From Lumnitzera littorea (taxonomy: Eukaryota; Streptophyta; Magnoliopsida; Myrtales; Combretaceae): a DNA stretch of 64,000 nt. The position numbers and the translations under genes are program-made. Position 1 is the first letter of the stretch, and each line of letters begins with the position of its first letter. This document shows positions 21,876-34,862 of this stretch, piece by piece. The stretch lies in assembly GCA_024138015.1 (NCBI GenBank), contig JAMXBB010000011.1, positions 81,108,551 through 81,172,550 on the forward strand, given 5' to 3'. The notes beneath the pieces are model-generated. The model was not told the DNA's origin, made no database searches, and saw only the letters and a list, made by a program, of their open reading frames with translations.

Positions 21876-22596
21876 ATATGTACCAAACATAGCATAAAAA
21901 GGAAAGGAAAATGAAATGGAGGACACCATGTTCACGTTGGAAGTAGATAGGCCGTTTAAGAGTCTTTATAAGATAGCTTTTATTTTATTTTGCATCCGAC
22001 ATTAACAACGGAATAACAGGTTTCACTAACCAATTTCCAAGCTCATTAAAGATAAACTACAGCTTTTGCTACAAGTTTATGACCAGCTTCTTTATGGGAG
22101 GCCATATCTCCATTTAAATTTACACTAGACTGTGAGAATGGATCACTTATCGAGGTCATTTACTAAACCAATTGCCCAAGTCGACCTTATCCACTAGTTT
22201 TTCTAATGACGAAATATTACAGGCACTGGGATATGAAAAAAGCTCGAGATAAGATGAATAAACTACTCTAACGTTTGCTCCACTAGACCACAATGAAATT
22301 TCTCATTTTACCTTTATTATTTATGAGATAATTCTCTTATTTAGTTTGCAAAAAATTATATTGTAAGCAATGTTTATTTCATATGGCATGGAATACATAT
22401 GAATTTTTATTCTTTATCTTCATCGAAGTAATTGCTTTCATCGATTTTTGTTTCAAAAATGTCCATTATCGTAAAACAAATTAATACTTGGCGAATCTCT
22501 ATTGTTTTTCAACCTTACACTAAAAGCAATGTAAATTTAATAAGTATAAGATGAACTTTATAAGAGATGATTCGAGATTAAAAACCGAAAGTTGAT
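21876..22596. other. gene-free AT-rich stretch
   Basis: No ORF of note, no RNA gene and no repeat structure recognised. Confidence 0.4.
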
Positions 22597-22990
22597 TATG
22601 CCTGTGTTTGCATGGGTCTCTTAAAGAGTGGAAATCAATGGAAATTGAATGAAATAATATTTTAGTAAACTCAAGTGAACAGTAGAGAGAGGTGGAAAAA
22701 GGAAAAAATAAGCTAAAACATTTCCACTTTATAGTCCGTTTCTTCTTCACTTCAAAAATTTGAGAAATATGGATGAAAATAGAAGGAAATTAGATACAAT
22801 TACAAAACTATCTCTTATGGCAATATGCATCAAAGTAACATGGGGACAATTTTGTTAAAATCTAATCCTATTCCTCTTTATTTATTCTTTGTAAAGCCAA
22901 CCAAATAAAGGAAATTATATTTCCTTTATTTTTCAGTGGTTTTTCTTTCCTTCCATTCATTCTCACTTATTTCTCTTTTACCAAAAGTTA
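22597..22990. mobile_element. possible MITE (purine-rich, TGTGTTTG end)
   Basis: Starts with CCTGTGTTTGCATGGG followed by GGAAATCAATGGAAATTG, very like the start of the better-defined MITE at 25081. The right side is pyrimidine-rich (CCTTCCATTCATTCTC), as expected of a fold-back partner. Ends and target duplication could not be fixed. Confidence 0.35.
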
Positions 22991-23159
22991 CTAAAAAAAT
23001 GACTTTTATATAAATATGTTAGACCAGGCCACCGTCAACGAGCATATCTGAAGGTTGCAATCAAGGCTAATTGAACTATACCTATTGGTTGAGCAATTCC
23101 TTCTAAAAGCAGGTACTGGTGCTTATAAATGATCCCAATCGCTTAAGAAGGCTTTGGAT

Positions 23160-23545
23160 CTACCTTGTGCTTGGCATGAATGAAAACGGTGAAAAGTTGA
23201 AAAAAATGGAAGAAAGTTGAAGGAAATATATTATATTTGGATACTAAAAGTGAGATGGAAAGTGGTGGAGATAAGGAGAAATCGATAGAAAAAATATCTT
23301 TAAAGTCAGTAAATCTCTCTTCCCTTTTTAAGAAAAAATGGTGGATGTATGTGAAAATTAAGTAAAATTGTAAAAATATCCCTCAAAAGCAAAATTAAAT
23401 ATATCAAGTTAAGGATATTTTTGTTTATCAATAACATAAGAAAGAATATTTCCTCCCATTTTTGTCATATAAAATCCAAATAAAAAATGGGATCTACATT
23501 TCATTTCTTTTCCTTTTCGCCCATCTCTCTCCGAACACAGCTCTA
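23160..23545. mobile_element. possible MITE
   Basis: Left end TGTGCTTGGCATGAATG is followed by purine-rich sequence; right end is pyrimidine-rich, closing with TCTCCGAACACAGCTC. The arrangement suggests imperfect terminal inverted repeats of the same kind as at 25081. Boundaries are uncertain. Confidence 0.35.
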
Positions 23546-24711
23546 GGGATAAAGGGTAAACCCTAGTATCTCTTTTCATATTTTATATGGTTTAAGTGAA
23601 AAAAAAAAAAATGAATACTCAATGCGTTTGTTGTGCTTGTTTGCGAAATCATCATGTTAAGAAACATAACCAAAGCCCAAGTCAGAAGAAAAGAGATTTA
23701 TTAATTATTACACACCTATTTATGTACAAATAAATCCTTTACGCGTATAATAATAGAATTAGTAGTTTGATAATCCACTCAAATCATATCGTTGGATCGA
23801 TTTAAAAAAAAAAAAACGAACCATAATATTAGGTTTGGTTCATAAAGAGGTGAATTGTACCAAACATGTATCCCTTTATTAATCTATAGCAAAGTACATC
23901 TTAATTCACACATTATAAGGATTGAATTGAGCTTGAAAGTTGGGAATTGATCATAAAACATGTATTCCTAACTTACCACATCAAGCTATTTAGGTGGGAA
24001 TAGAAGCTTCCAAGCTTTATGTGAGCAAGACAAGCTTTTCCTAAGGTTAATCCACCTTTCAATCTTGATTTATTTTCATAAAATCAAGAAATATACTAAG
24101 CATCTTTTCCTTGTTTCTTAAGGTCGAATCTAACCATATTTGTACTTGTTAAGCTTATTTTAAGTTCAAAGTATAAAGAAGAGCATACTTACTCCATTTT
24201 GACATTGAGAATCACTCGAAAAACTCTTTATAAGCTCCTATATCAACTTCCTCTCCTTACCAAAACCCTAACCTCTCTTCCTAAGGCAAAAACCCCGGTG
24301 GTTTTTTACTAACACCATCACCATCATTGAGCTCCTCAAGTTCAAAAACCCCTAGAGCTATCTTTCACTCACTTCAAGCTCCCACTAAATGAACTTGACC
24401 ACCACCTCCCACTATTATATTACAAGTGGAGAGTGGAGGTGAGGAGATTCGAAATTGATTCATGTCGTTTGGAAACAATATTCATATCATTAAGTTATAA
24501 CAATCTTAACAAAGGTAATTGATAACTTAACTATTGCAAAACATTGAGGGCTCCTACGAAATGAATTATGAAAGGATTATGATCTAAGTGTAAGAGTTTT
24601 TGGGGAAATAAATCATCAAACATGAACTTAATAAATCATAAGAACCAAAATAAGCTCAATTAGTAGATGAATGAGCTATGGAAAGTACGGAAATTTTTCA
24701 ATAGGAAGCAT
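23546..24711. other. gene-free stretch with retroelement-like patch
   Basis: No gene. 24170-24450 has the look of a reversed LTR leader (ACTCTTTATAAGCTCC, then CCATCACCATC and CCACCACCTCCC runs), but no terminal motifs or partner were found. Confidence 0.35.
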
Positions 24712-24915
24712 GGGATAAAGGTACACCAAGTACCTATACTTTGGAATCTAAGCAATTTAGTACCTAAAATTTCATTCTTTTACTATTTAGTACATATTCT
24801 TTGTGAAAACGGCTCATTAAGTGTCTCCATTAGGTACTAAATTATACAAAAAATAAGTTTTAAGTACTAAATTGCTCAAAACCTAAATATAGGCACTTAA
24901 GATGCCATTTTCCTT
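24712..24915. mobile_element. small fold-back element
   Basis: Left GGTACACCAAGTACCTATAC and right TATAGGCACTTAAGATGCC are imperfect inverted partners, and the inside (GCAATTTAGTACCTAAAA / GTACTAAATTGCTC) also folds back. About 200 bp, MITE-like. No convincing target duplication. Confidence 0.5.
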
Positions 24916-25077
24916 ATGAAGGATAATGCAACTTGGCTTTAGTTTACGATATTTATCTTTATTAATTAAATTTATAAAAGTTACTGCCCTCTCAATTTTC
25001 AGTTATATCCCTAAGTTAGTCCCATAAAGATTTGATTTGATTTGAAAGTTAGTTGGGAACATCTCATATTAGCTCTC

Positions 25078-25503
25078 TTATGCTGTGTTTGGATAGGTAG
25101 AAATCAATGGATATTTAAGGAAATCAATGGAAATGAAAGGAATTTGTAAGTTCAATTCAATGAAAATGAGATGAAATGTATGGAAGTGAGTGAAAATCTT
25201 TCTTTTCAAGAGATCCTTGTCTTTCTCTCCAAAATTGGGAAAAAAAACCAATGGAAATGGGTGGAAAGCGAGAAAATGACAAGCATAACCTTATGATGAG
25301 AGAGAAATAAAAATGAGGAGAGGATAATATGATCCTATCATCGTATGAAAATGAAAGATTTCTACTAATTTTCTTTCATTTCCACTTTTTATATCCAAAC
25401 AAGAATAAATATTATATTTCCTTTGATTTCCTTTCTTTTCTTTTCGTTTTTGTAGAATTCCTTCCATTTCCACTTCCCTTAATAGTTGCCAAACACAGTG
25501 TTA
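25078..25503. mobile_element. Tourist-like MITE (25081-25500) with TTA target duplication
   Basis: 420-bp element. The left end TGCTGTGTTTGG and the right end CCAAACACAGTG are inverted repeats with 10 of 12 matches. TTA flanks both sides (25078-25080 and 25501-25503), the 3-bp duplication typical of PIF/Harbinger transposition. The inside is purine-rich on the left and pyrimidine-rich on the right. ORFs inside are chance. A PIF/Harbinger transposase pseudogene at 59994 shows that this superfamily was active in the genome. Confidence 0.75.
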
Positions 25504-26512
25504 AGATTGAGCCTTTGATATGAAATTTTTGCTCGCTTTTCTTCTGGCCTAATATTTTTCGTTTTACTTCTATTTGCTCACCTCATCACGATGTTAAGTA
25601 TTCCACGATATTTTGTTGATAACAAGTTACTTGGTTAAGTCTTTACAAATGATATTACCTAGTGTGCAATTTATAAGTAAAGAAGTTTTAATGAGAAGAA
25701 AAGGGACATAAGTTGTTCTTCAAGAGAGAGAGGTTTTAAAGTGTCGGAAGGAAGTTTTGATATCAAGAAGAAATTCTGAATGTCTAGTTAGACAAAGCAA
25801 GTAAAAAGTTCAAAATAGAAGACTGCTGGAAATAAGTTATTATTGGTATCAACAGAATATAAAGGATAATTAAAGTAGAAGTTCTAAGTAGAACAGTAAA
25901 GCGATAGCTATTCTAAAAACCTATCCAAAAGCAAAAGTCTAAAGCAGAAACGAGGATTGATCCATGAGTAGGAAAGAAAAAAGGACAAAGGTAGAATCAG
26001 AGGTTTTATAGAAACAGAAGTTGTGAATGAAACAGAAGAAGAAGTTTTGAAGAACAAAAAACAGAAGAAGATATTATCAAAAGACAAAGAATAACCATGC
26101 TGATTGACCCAGCTCAATGGTTAGGTATATTTGGATAATATATCTAATTCATCCATTTACAATAAATTATTTTAAGAGAACGTTACAAAGTTATACTCCA
26201 GAGGTTTTCCACTTCAATGATCCCATAAGTTTTAGAAGAGGATAAGGATAAAGTAAATGCTTGAAATTCCATGTATTGGATATTTCAAGGTTTTAGGAAA
26301 TATAGTTGGAGATAAATTGAATAATTATTAACAGAAATTCAGAGATACTTCAAGGATTTCGAGGACTTTTAGTTAAAATCTCTACATGTTACATGATATT
26401 TCGAAAGACAAATTCGAATTCGAGTATAAGGAATGACTCAACGATTAATTATCCGAAGATCAAGGACAATGGTTAATCATGAAATATCCAAAATAAAGAA
26501 AATTGATTGAGT
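25504..26512. other. gene-free stretch
   Basis: AT-rich and purine-rich DNA with GAAGAAG-type low complexity near 25690-26060. No gene or element recognised. Confidence 0.4.
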
Positions 26513-27047
26513 TAACTAAAGGGAAAATTATATTTTTAGTCTTTATCATTTAGCCATATTTTTATTTGAGTCACCAACTATTTTTTTTTTTTATTCTATT
26601 TAAGTCCTTAATGTTTTCAATACCTTACAAAAAAAATATAACTTCTATTAAATCTGTTAAATTGTTTGTGTGTCTTGACACATGTTAATTCTTATTGACC
26701 TTAGAATAGTTGGACAATGTGGTTAGAATTCACACAATTTTTTCAACCACTTTTTCTTGCTCTTCATTATTTTTATGTAATTTTTTATTATTTGTATCTT
26801 ATTATAAAATTATTATATTTATTATATTATGTAATCAAATGCGTTGAATATTATCATTTTATTAAGTTAATTACCATGGATGGAAGCCGATATTGTCATA
26901 GATCGATGGACAATATAACAAATTTAATGGAAGTCATATTTTTGAAAGATTTTAAAAATACTGGAGATTCAAATAAAAAAAAAAGTTAAGCACTTAAACA
27001 AAAAAGTGGCTAAACGTTAAAAACGAAAAATATGTTTTTGCTTTAAT
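26513..27047. mobile_element. fold-back element with ~75-bp imperfect inverted ends
   Basis: Left AACTAAAGGGAAAATTATAT...TTTAGCCATATTTTT pairs with right AAAAATATGTTTTTGCTTTAATT preceded by GTGGCTAAACG and poly-A. The arms extend for roughly 75 bp with mismatches. It is probably a MULE-type MITE. Target duplication not resolved. Confidence 0.5.
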
Positions 27048-29483
27048 TAGAAGGAATATTTAAGAATAAGAGTAGAATGGCAAATTCAAAATTTCCATCT
27101 ACAACCATTTGGTTAAGGCTAATTAAATAACCAAATTCCAAAAAATTGATATATTTTATTCTACTAAGGATATCTTACAAAGTTGTTAGACCTACTGCCC
27201 AGTTTAATTAGATTCAACTTGACATTTCGTAAAATCGATCCGAATTGCCCCTTTTTGCTTTTATTAATAGTGACCCCGGTTCAACCTAGTTGATTAAACT
27301 AGTCCATCCAGGTTCTTATAAAAGTTCATTAGGTTTTTTTTTTTTTGAATTAAAATACATTATTTCTCTTGCATTTTTGTAGAAAATCTACTAATTTTCT
27401 AAAAAAAAAACATAGATAAAAGAAAAACAAAAAGTAAATTGTAAAAAACTCTCAGCCTTCAATTATCTAAAATGTAAGTAACTTTTATTATTTTATAAAT
27501 AAATACGAGTTATATTATAAAACTTTTATTAATCACGATTTGAACCTAGTTAACCCTCTCAATTCCCAATCCCTTCTTATTTACGATCAACTTTCCAATT
27601 TAGGTTTGACTACATTAATATTTTAGGTAATCTTTAAGTTTAGATATTTTAAGTAAGGGTTTTTGTGTGTTTTTAACTTTAGACTTATGTTGGAAGGTAA
27701 GGGCAATTAGGTAAACTAATATATTTTAGTACTTTCATAATATAAGTTGGCTATAATTAGAAAACTGGGATTTTCTAGAATTAATTCCTCTCTCTTACCT
27801 AACTTTAAGCTCACGATACTTCTAGTCTTTCGGCTCTTATTCACGTTTGATACATAAGAATGGATCTAGAGTGAAATTATTATTTGCGATTTTATTTTCT
27901 TTCTCATGTTTAGAAATGTTTTTTTAGAAGATGGAAACATGAGTGCTAGAATTGACTATTCCAACTTCAATAAGAAATTTGATTTCACTCTTGAGAGGGG
28001 GGAATCACACTCACAATTTACCTTATTAATTATCGCTAATTAAAAATTACTTGTTTAACTTTGAACTAATTATAATATTCGATAATTAAGGGTGTTTTTG
28101 ACACATATTATTGTATATGTATTACATTTCATGAATATTTATAAACATATGAAATGATTTATTATTTCAATATTCATTCCATTTCATTCTAAACCATTCT
28201 CATATATTAAACATGACATAAGATGATTGATTGTTAGCATAGAAATTCAACTAAAGGCTTTTGATCTTTAACCATATAATCTAAAAACTTATCTAATTAA
28301 ATTGATTTGAACATGTTTCTTAATTAACATTTTAATGCTTAACTTTAACTTATGGGTTTTAACTTAAAAATGGATCAAAGATTTCCCTAAGTATTTCTAG
28401 ATGGATGCAGTTTCCACCTTCTTAATAACTTGACATAATTAATTAAACATATGGCTATGATAACCATATTAGTAATGCTTGCTACTTGCATGCTATTGAG
28501 GTCCAAAACTAGTTGGACTATGTAGGTCATGGAGTGGTTACTAAAGGTCAATTGTAGGTTAAGTGATCAAGATACTGTATCTCATATTTTAGGCACCACC
28601 ACTTATATAGATAAGTGACTCCCCAATCAATCTATTTGCGACTGGTCCCGAGTTAGAAAATTCAAGAAAAAAGCTGTTAACAAGATTTAGGCATAGAATG
28701 AGGGTAACTAAGGGTGGCGTAGTTGACTGAATGGGGAGGGGAATAGCCATTCCACCCATTTTCACTGAAATAAACAAGACGACGTACTCTATCATAACTG
28801 CACTTTTCTCCTGACGATTTATTTGATTCTCCGGTAGAAGCCTGTTTTGAGGAAGAGAAATAGGCCGGCCTTCCAGGTACACCTCCACCTCAGCTCAGCC
28901 TCTTTTCATTGGCTTGTCCTCTTTCAGTCCTTCTAAATAAATTCCTTACCCGATTGTGATGCATGGGTCAGCAAGCCTAAGCCTTTGTTGTAGTTTCAGC
29001 CAAAATAGAAAAATACTCAACCAGTATCCCCATCGCAGTGAAGTCACTTTTAATGATTGGATACAGGTGGCGAAAATTAATCTTAGAAGATTACATAATT
29101 CTATTTCTAGTGTCGAGGTTCATAACCTATTGGAATATAAGAGTTGCTTCACTATTGGGGGCGAGTTGAGGCCGAGAAGGATGAGTTATTTTATGTAGTT
29201 GATATTGCCGAAGTAAATTTGTATCTTAAACGAACTTGCTGTTTGTTTGGATATTGCATCGTATTAATAAGATATTTGTTGCATATCGCGCATGTATTAG
29301 ATGTTTATTGGGTAGCAATTGTACTTCAATGGGTGTCGTAGCTTATTCAATGTGGATGGAACTTAGTTTACATCATTTCATGTGTAAATAATTCGGATGT
29401 TATTAAGTCTTACATGTTTTTACTGGATGAAAACGATACAAGTAGGTTGAAGCGTCCCAACTGGTCTTGGACGCGACACAAAC
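27048..29483. other. gene-free stretch downstream of the BAG gene
   Basis: Mostly AT-rich DNA. 28560-29200 is less AT-rich and has overlapping short ORFs on both strands (minus 28589-28888, plus 28956-29198). Neither shows a domain I recognise, a good start context or splice structure. It could be a decayed gene fragment. Confidence 0.4.
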
Positions 29484-29489
29484 TTTATT
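29484..29489 (-). terminator. polyadenylation signal of the BAG gene
   Basis: AATAAA on the minus strand, about 160 bases after the stop codon at 29650. This is a normal 3' UTR length for a plant gene. Confidence 0.5.
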
Positions 29490-29649
29490 CACAAATATAT
29501 ATGATAAAGGATCTGCAGCACAAGAAGTAAGGCAGCTCACTTGTGTTGTCGTCAAGCTAGTTGTGTAATAGGAATAAAGAGAAAAAGAAGGGGAAAAAAA
29601 AAGAAAAATTTGAAATTTATGTTCAATAGGGAGGGTGCCCATTGCCGGA

Positions 29650-32600
29650 TTAATCGAAAAGCTCCCATTGGCTAGTGGGGTTGGTTTTGACAGGAGGATG
29701 ATCAAATGTTTCCCATTTTGTAGTGACTATCACAGGCTTAATTCTTGCATTTGACATCTTAAGTGCATCGAGAGTTTCGACACACTTCTGGACTCTTTTT
29801 CCCTGCAGAAAATCAGACCATTAATTGGTTTTCCTTTGTTGTCTTGGGAAATTATAATAGTTATGTTGATGGAGAACAAGGCATAAAAATCTGCCAATAA
29901 GACCATGATACTATCTATCTACAGAGTTTATCATGTCACTAACACTGCATTTGGTGATGCGGGAAAGGAACCCTTCAAAATAGAGAGAAAGGGAAGAGAA
30001 AGATTGGAAAAAATTACTATTTCCAATATACCCCTCCCTTTTGCTTTTATTTTCTTCTTATTATACTCGTTAATGGATTTACTAGCAATTTTAAAATGTG
30101 TCCATTTTGTCTTTAACAATAATTACAATTCCTTCCATATTTGTTCCCCTTTATCAAAACACATTAGAAAGAATAAAATCTTTTCACAATTCCCCATTCC
30201 AAACATAGTGTATATTCATTACTCATTTGCTGTTCACATAAAAAACGTTTAATCCTAATTTTTTTACCTATTCATGACACGTGATTAGTTGAGACATCAT
30301 TTCAAAATAATGAAATTTTGTGAATTTTAAAATTTTTAATTCCAACTAAATAATGGAATAGAAGTAACAAGTTTATAAATTATCATTCTATTTGTGGTAG
30401 GAAAGTAACTCTTTTCCTCATAAGCCTGAACCAAAGGGGACCATAAAACAAAAGTAAATGGCGAGTTTTATGGAAAGCTCAAAGGCTGTTCAAGTAATGA
30501 AAATGATACGTAGAATTATCTTCAAGAAGCAAAAAGCTAGTGCACCAAAAGGGTTTGTGAGATGAAAAGGGTTGGAATCAAAATCTGCGTTTCCCAATAA
30601 TATTTGAAAGTATGCATGACCACCATTGAATATCCTAAAGCTATCACCAAAAAAACTTATAAATAGCAGTAGTTTGAATAGTTAAAAGTTATGGACATTA
30701 AGATATTATTGGTGTACCCGAACCGTACGAATAATTTTAAGAATATACTTGCAATTAGCCGTTTTTCAACTTTTTGTATGAATTTTTCAGCATTGAACAT
30801 TCTAGGGCATCGTGAAGATGGAAAAAGGGTCAAACATGAAGGAGAGAAGACAGAGTAACAAAGTACAGACCTGCAAGTTCTTCCGAGAAACCGCATCACC
30901 GTCAGCAGACATGTTGTCGAGCTTGACCGCCTGCACCATCAACATCTCAATCAGTGTAGTAATTTGGACTTCCGACACTTTGTTTCCTTTTGCAATGGAT
31001 TTTTCGATCGAAGACACCTATCAGAAGAAGCAAGTCATTCACATTAATCCGCATATCCCGAATGATATATGTAAATGCTGTGACAAAAGCTCTACATTGT
31101 ATCTCGTAAACAATATCGAAAGATAAAAAAAAAAAAAAGATAAACCAAAAAGATGCTTAATATGTAATTGTATGGCTTCTTTTCTTAGAAGCTCATGTAT
31201 TTTTCCTCAAATTTCAACAAAGGCGGCCATAATCTTCTTACTAATAGTCAATGAATGACCCTTTAAACTCTAAATCTAAAATTTTCGATTTAACCTTACT
31301 TGTTTATCTCATGCAGTGGTTATAATCCATATCACCGGATCAAACTCTTATATTATTTTATGTTGAATACATATTAGTCCCAAATTTACATAAAATTGAA
31401 TGGAAACTACAACTAACTAACTTATTTTACAATCGTATTTATTTATATCGTACATACTGTGAATCGTATCATTTCCATGTGCTAACTCCGTGGTCGTGTT
31501 TTCAGTTGTATCCAGATCATACTCATATTACTATCCGTGGTCGTGTTTTCAGAATCGTATCATTTCCATGTGCTAACTCCGTGGCCGTGCCTTAAGTATC
31601 GAAAGACAAAAGCACTTAACTCATGGTCCCAACGATGGTCCACGGACCATTTGATCTTTTTTGCTTTTCATCACTCCTTAGAAAATGATGTTCCAGTGGA
31701 ACAACTACTAATTAAACCACCTACTAGTAGAAATCAGAAAAATCTGCTCCTCCCGATTGGATGGATAAAGTTTGGGTTGGGTTGGGTTAGGTTGGTCTCG
31801 CCCAATAAATGGACTGTCAAAATTCTCCACCAATTATGTCCATAGAAACCATACTTTTACGTTGATGTCATTGCCTTCCAAATGCTAGCTACTCTCGACG
31901 ATGACAATGTAACTGCCTGTCACCAAACCTTAGTTTAGTTTCTACTTTACTTTGTGGTAACAACTCGATCCCATGGTTGTTTTGTATATTTGTCTTTCAC
32001 CGAATCAAGTTCGAAGTATATCCAGTGATTGGCAAAAAAAATAAAAGACCCTTTCATTATTTGAGGACGTGATATGAATGCTTTTAATTTGTCTTGTTTT
32101 GTAAGGAAAAATTATATATTCAATAACTATATATAAATCCGTACAAGGACCGATTCCAAATTATGAACTGAATCGGTCCAATCGATTCACTTTCTAAAAA
32201 AAAAGAGAGAGAGAAAAGGTAAGTTATTAAGTTGGAAAAAAAAAAATATTTATTAGATCATGCCATGTAAAAACTATCTTTTTTATAATAGTGAAAGATA
32301 ATTAATGATAAATAACTAATTATAAATTAATCATGAACTTGTCAAATATTAAAAACTTGAATATAAGGAAAATATAAAATTTGAGGAGAAAAAAATATAA
32401 AAAAGTTAAAATCATATTAAGTTAAAAATTAATTAAAAAATAAAAATTATTAGTGAATTAGTATACTTATAAAAAAAAAGAAAAGAGGTCATATTTTTTA
32501 AATTTATTAATATATTAAAAAAATTAATAAAAAATTGAATATTAAAATATATAAAAAAATAAAAATAAAAACAAAAACGGTTCAATGACCAAATCAACTC

Positions 32601-34748
32601 TTAAGCCGTGAGGTCGATTCAATTGGTTTGGAATTGTCTTTCTCACGGGCTAATCACGTTTCAATCATGATCAAATTTATGAACAGACTATTTCAGACCA
32701 ATTTATTATTCATGTCTAACCATATACAGAAACTTTTCAACTCTTGCTACAGTTGCTCTTTGATAAAGTGTTTAGGTGCGCAAGTTTGAGAAATCCTTTC
32801 GGAGCATTCATTAACAAAATCCACATATTTATTGAAATGCCAAATGCAATTTTTGCTTTTATGATAATGAGCTTTTTTTTCCTCGTGAGATTTCATCTTA
32901 TTCGCACCTTGTGACATTAAGGTCAAGTTGACCTTATCATAATAATAATAAAATCTTTCTTAGATCTTGAACAGCATATATAACTATCCATGGAATTAAA
33001 TTAAAATGAAAGCCAAACTTTCTCCACTATGAACAAAGTTTCTTATGGTGGTCAAATTTCTAAACTGAAGCACAGCTAATTTACATTGGTTCAAAACAGT
33101 ATCGTTATATATATATATATATATATATATAAATGTAATGTTAAGTATTAATGGGTGTATCCGGCCTTAAAAAGAAATATTTCACACTTTCTATTATATT
33201 ATTGTTTAAATCCTTTATGAAAAAGAAGAGCATGAAAATGCTTTTTTTTTTTTTTTTAATTTGATATTTTTACAAATACTTACGGCGTCCATTAACATAT
33301 TTCCTACTAAAATTGCTGCACAAAATTGTTGCATGACGACCTTGTTATGTGATAAGAGGTTCAAAATGAGAAAATTTTCACTTTTCTAAGACAATCCCCA
33401 CACGTGATAGAAAAAAAAAAAAGAAAAAGTTGTATATAGTTTTCTTTTTTTGGACTCTATATTCTTTGGCGATGTGGACTTGTTAGTTGTTTTTCTCTTA
33501 ATTTTTTTTAATTTATAAATTTATGATTAAAATTATTTAAATTATTTTAATAACTTGTAATGTTATGATATGATGTCGTTTTTTTTTATTATAATCTTGT
33601 GATGGCATCTTAAGAGTAAATTGATAAAAGTTTAAAAAAAATGTAAATTGAGAGTATACTTAGAAGATATCCATTGACATTTTTAAGCATAAAAAAAAAA
33701 CCAAAGGTGTGGAAATTATGGTGATAAATAATATTATCTACTGACCTGCTCCGCGAGCTTATCAGCCTCAACGGAGACGTCGGCGATGGCACGATGAGCG
33801 GTCTGGATCTTAGCATTTCGACGCATCTCAATGTATCTCCTTTCTATGCTGGAAGGGTCTTGAACCAGTGTGATCTTTGATCCATCTTTCACTCCACACA
33901 TGTCCAAATACTCACCATTTTCTCTCTCTTTCCCTCGAAATATCAACCTCTGTTCCCCTGCCTCTAGCCTTGTCTCTGCCGTCAGAAGCTTTTTCACCTC
34001 CCCTGTACAAATGGTGTCACCAAAATTTTCTTTCCATATAAAAATAATTCCATTAACAGGTGTTTGGAGAACTCTAGTTAGCAAATCCGAAAAAGAATAC
34101 AGTTTCTTCTTTTAACACTTGGCAAAGTCGGAACATGCTTGTTAACATTTTTCATATCATGCCTAATGATCCATCTATTTCTATTTTTAATTCTAAAAAG
34201 CGTCCAGCAAATAAAATAAAACCATATAGTTTATAGGGATAGCCATATACTATATATTGAGAAAGGAAAAAAAAATCAATAAATAGAAAATTCGGTGATA
34301 TAAAATATATAAAGCAAATTGATCAAGACGAAATCATACGATATTCGATTCATTTTTTCATTAAAACTTTCGGTAGGTAAGAAAACTAAAATTGGTGTAA
34401 ATAAATTAATGAAAGATACGTCTATATAGGTGCTTCCGATTCCATCTATCCATCCGTTCTCGATCAAATGTAATGGTACATGGTTATATTTAAATATCAT
34501 AATGCTTAAAGCAAGAATAACGTACCAAAAGTTGCTTGAGAATTGACATTGATCTCATAACGAAGAGCACCATAGGCAATCTTTAACCTTAATGTTGGAA
34601 CCACAACCTCAACAGTGTCGCTTCTCTTCTGTACCAACATTCCACCTGGTCTCATCTCCCATTCAATGTTTTCCTCTCTAGACGACGTCGTTGTAGAGCT
34701 CTCACTCATTCTGCAAAACGCATTACCAGATCCTTTCCTCATCATCAT
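29650..34748 (-). CDS. BAG-family molecular chaperone regulator (plant BAG1-4 type), four exons
   Basis: Exons on the minus strand: 34748-34526, 34002-33746, 31017-30871, 29802-29650. All introns are GT-AG (GTACGT..TACAG, GTCAGT..GATAG, GTCTGT..TGCAG) and phases join exactly, giving 780 nt and 259 residues. The N-terminal motif RPGGMLVQKR (residues 33-42) is typical of plant BAG1-4 proteins. A ubiquitin-like domain spans ~51-121 (LRLKIAYGALRYEINV, FGEVKKLL, QRLIFRGKER, GVKDGSKITLV). The BAG domain spans ~139-222 (ADVSVEADKLAEQ, EVQITTLIEMLMVQAVKLD, VQKCVETLDALK). The C-terminus ends SQWELFD. BAG domains bind the Hsp70 ATPase domain and act as nucleotide-exchange co-chaperones in stress and cell-death control. 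The start MMMRK was chosen by resemblance to family N-termini; an in-frame ATG also exists at 34799. No frameshift or stop is seen. Intron 2 is 2.7 kb. Confidence 0.93.
29938..30212. mobile_element. MITE inside intron 3 of the BAG gene
   Basis: Left ACACTGCATTTGGTGATGCG and right CCCCATTCCAAACATAGTGT are imperfect inverted ends; the inside goes from purine-rich to pyrimidine-rich. It resembles the element at 25081. The flanks offer at most a TA duplication. The ORFs here are chance. Confidence 0.55.
31461..31589. repeat. interrupted direct duplication in BAG intron 2
   Basis: The block starting GAATCGTATCATTTCCATG occurs at 31461-31505 and again at 31552-31589, 91 bp apart. CCGTGGTCGTGTTTTCAG also occurs twice (31488-31505 and 31535-31552). 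This is a local duplication in non-coding DNA. Confidence 0.85.
33105..33132. repeat. (AT)n microsatellite in BAG intron 2
   Basis: About 26 bases of uninterrupted AT dinucleotide repeat. Confidence 0.95.
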
Positions 34749-34862
34749 TTGGGCTTTTATTTTGTACTTGGATTCCCGATTTAGCCTAGACAAACACAAG
34801 ACTGCTTTCCCTCCCTTTTTTTTTCTCTTTCTCGGGAAAATAAGAGAAAGAAAATGTACTGA

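Noticed and set aside
28589..28888. 99-codon minus-strand ORF downstream of the BAG gene
   Set aside because: No recognised motif, and the plus strand is also fairly open. Composition rather than coding is the simpler explanation.
29905..30252. 115-codon ORF
   Set aside because: Lies within the intron-3 MITE of the BAG gene on the opposite strand; no domain.
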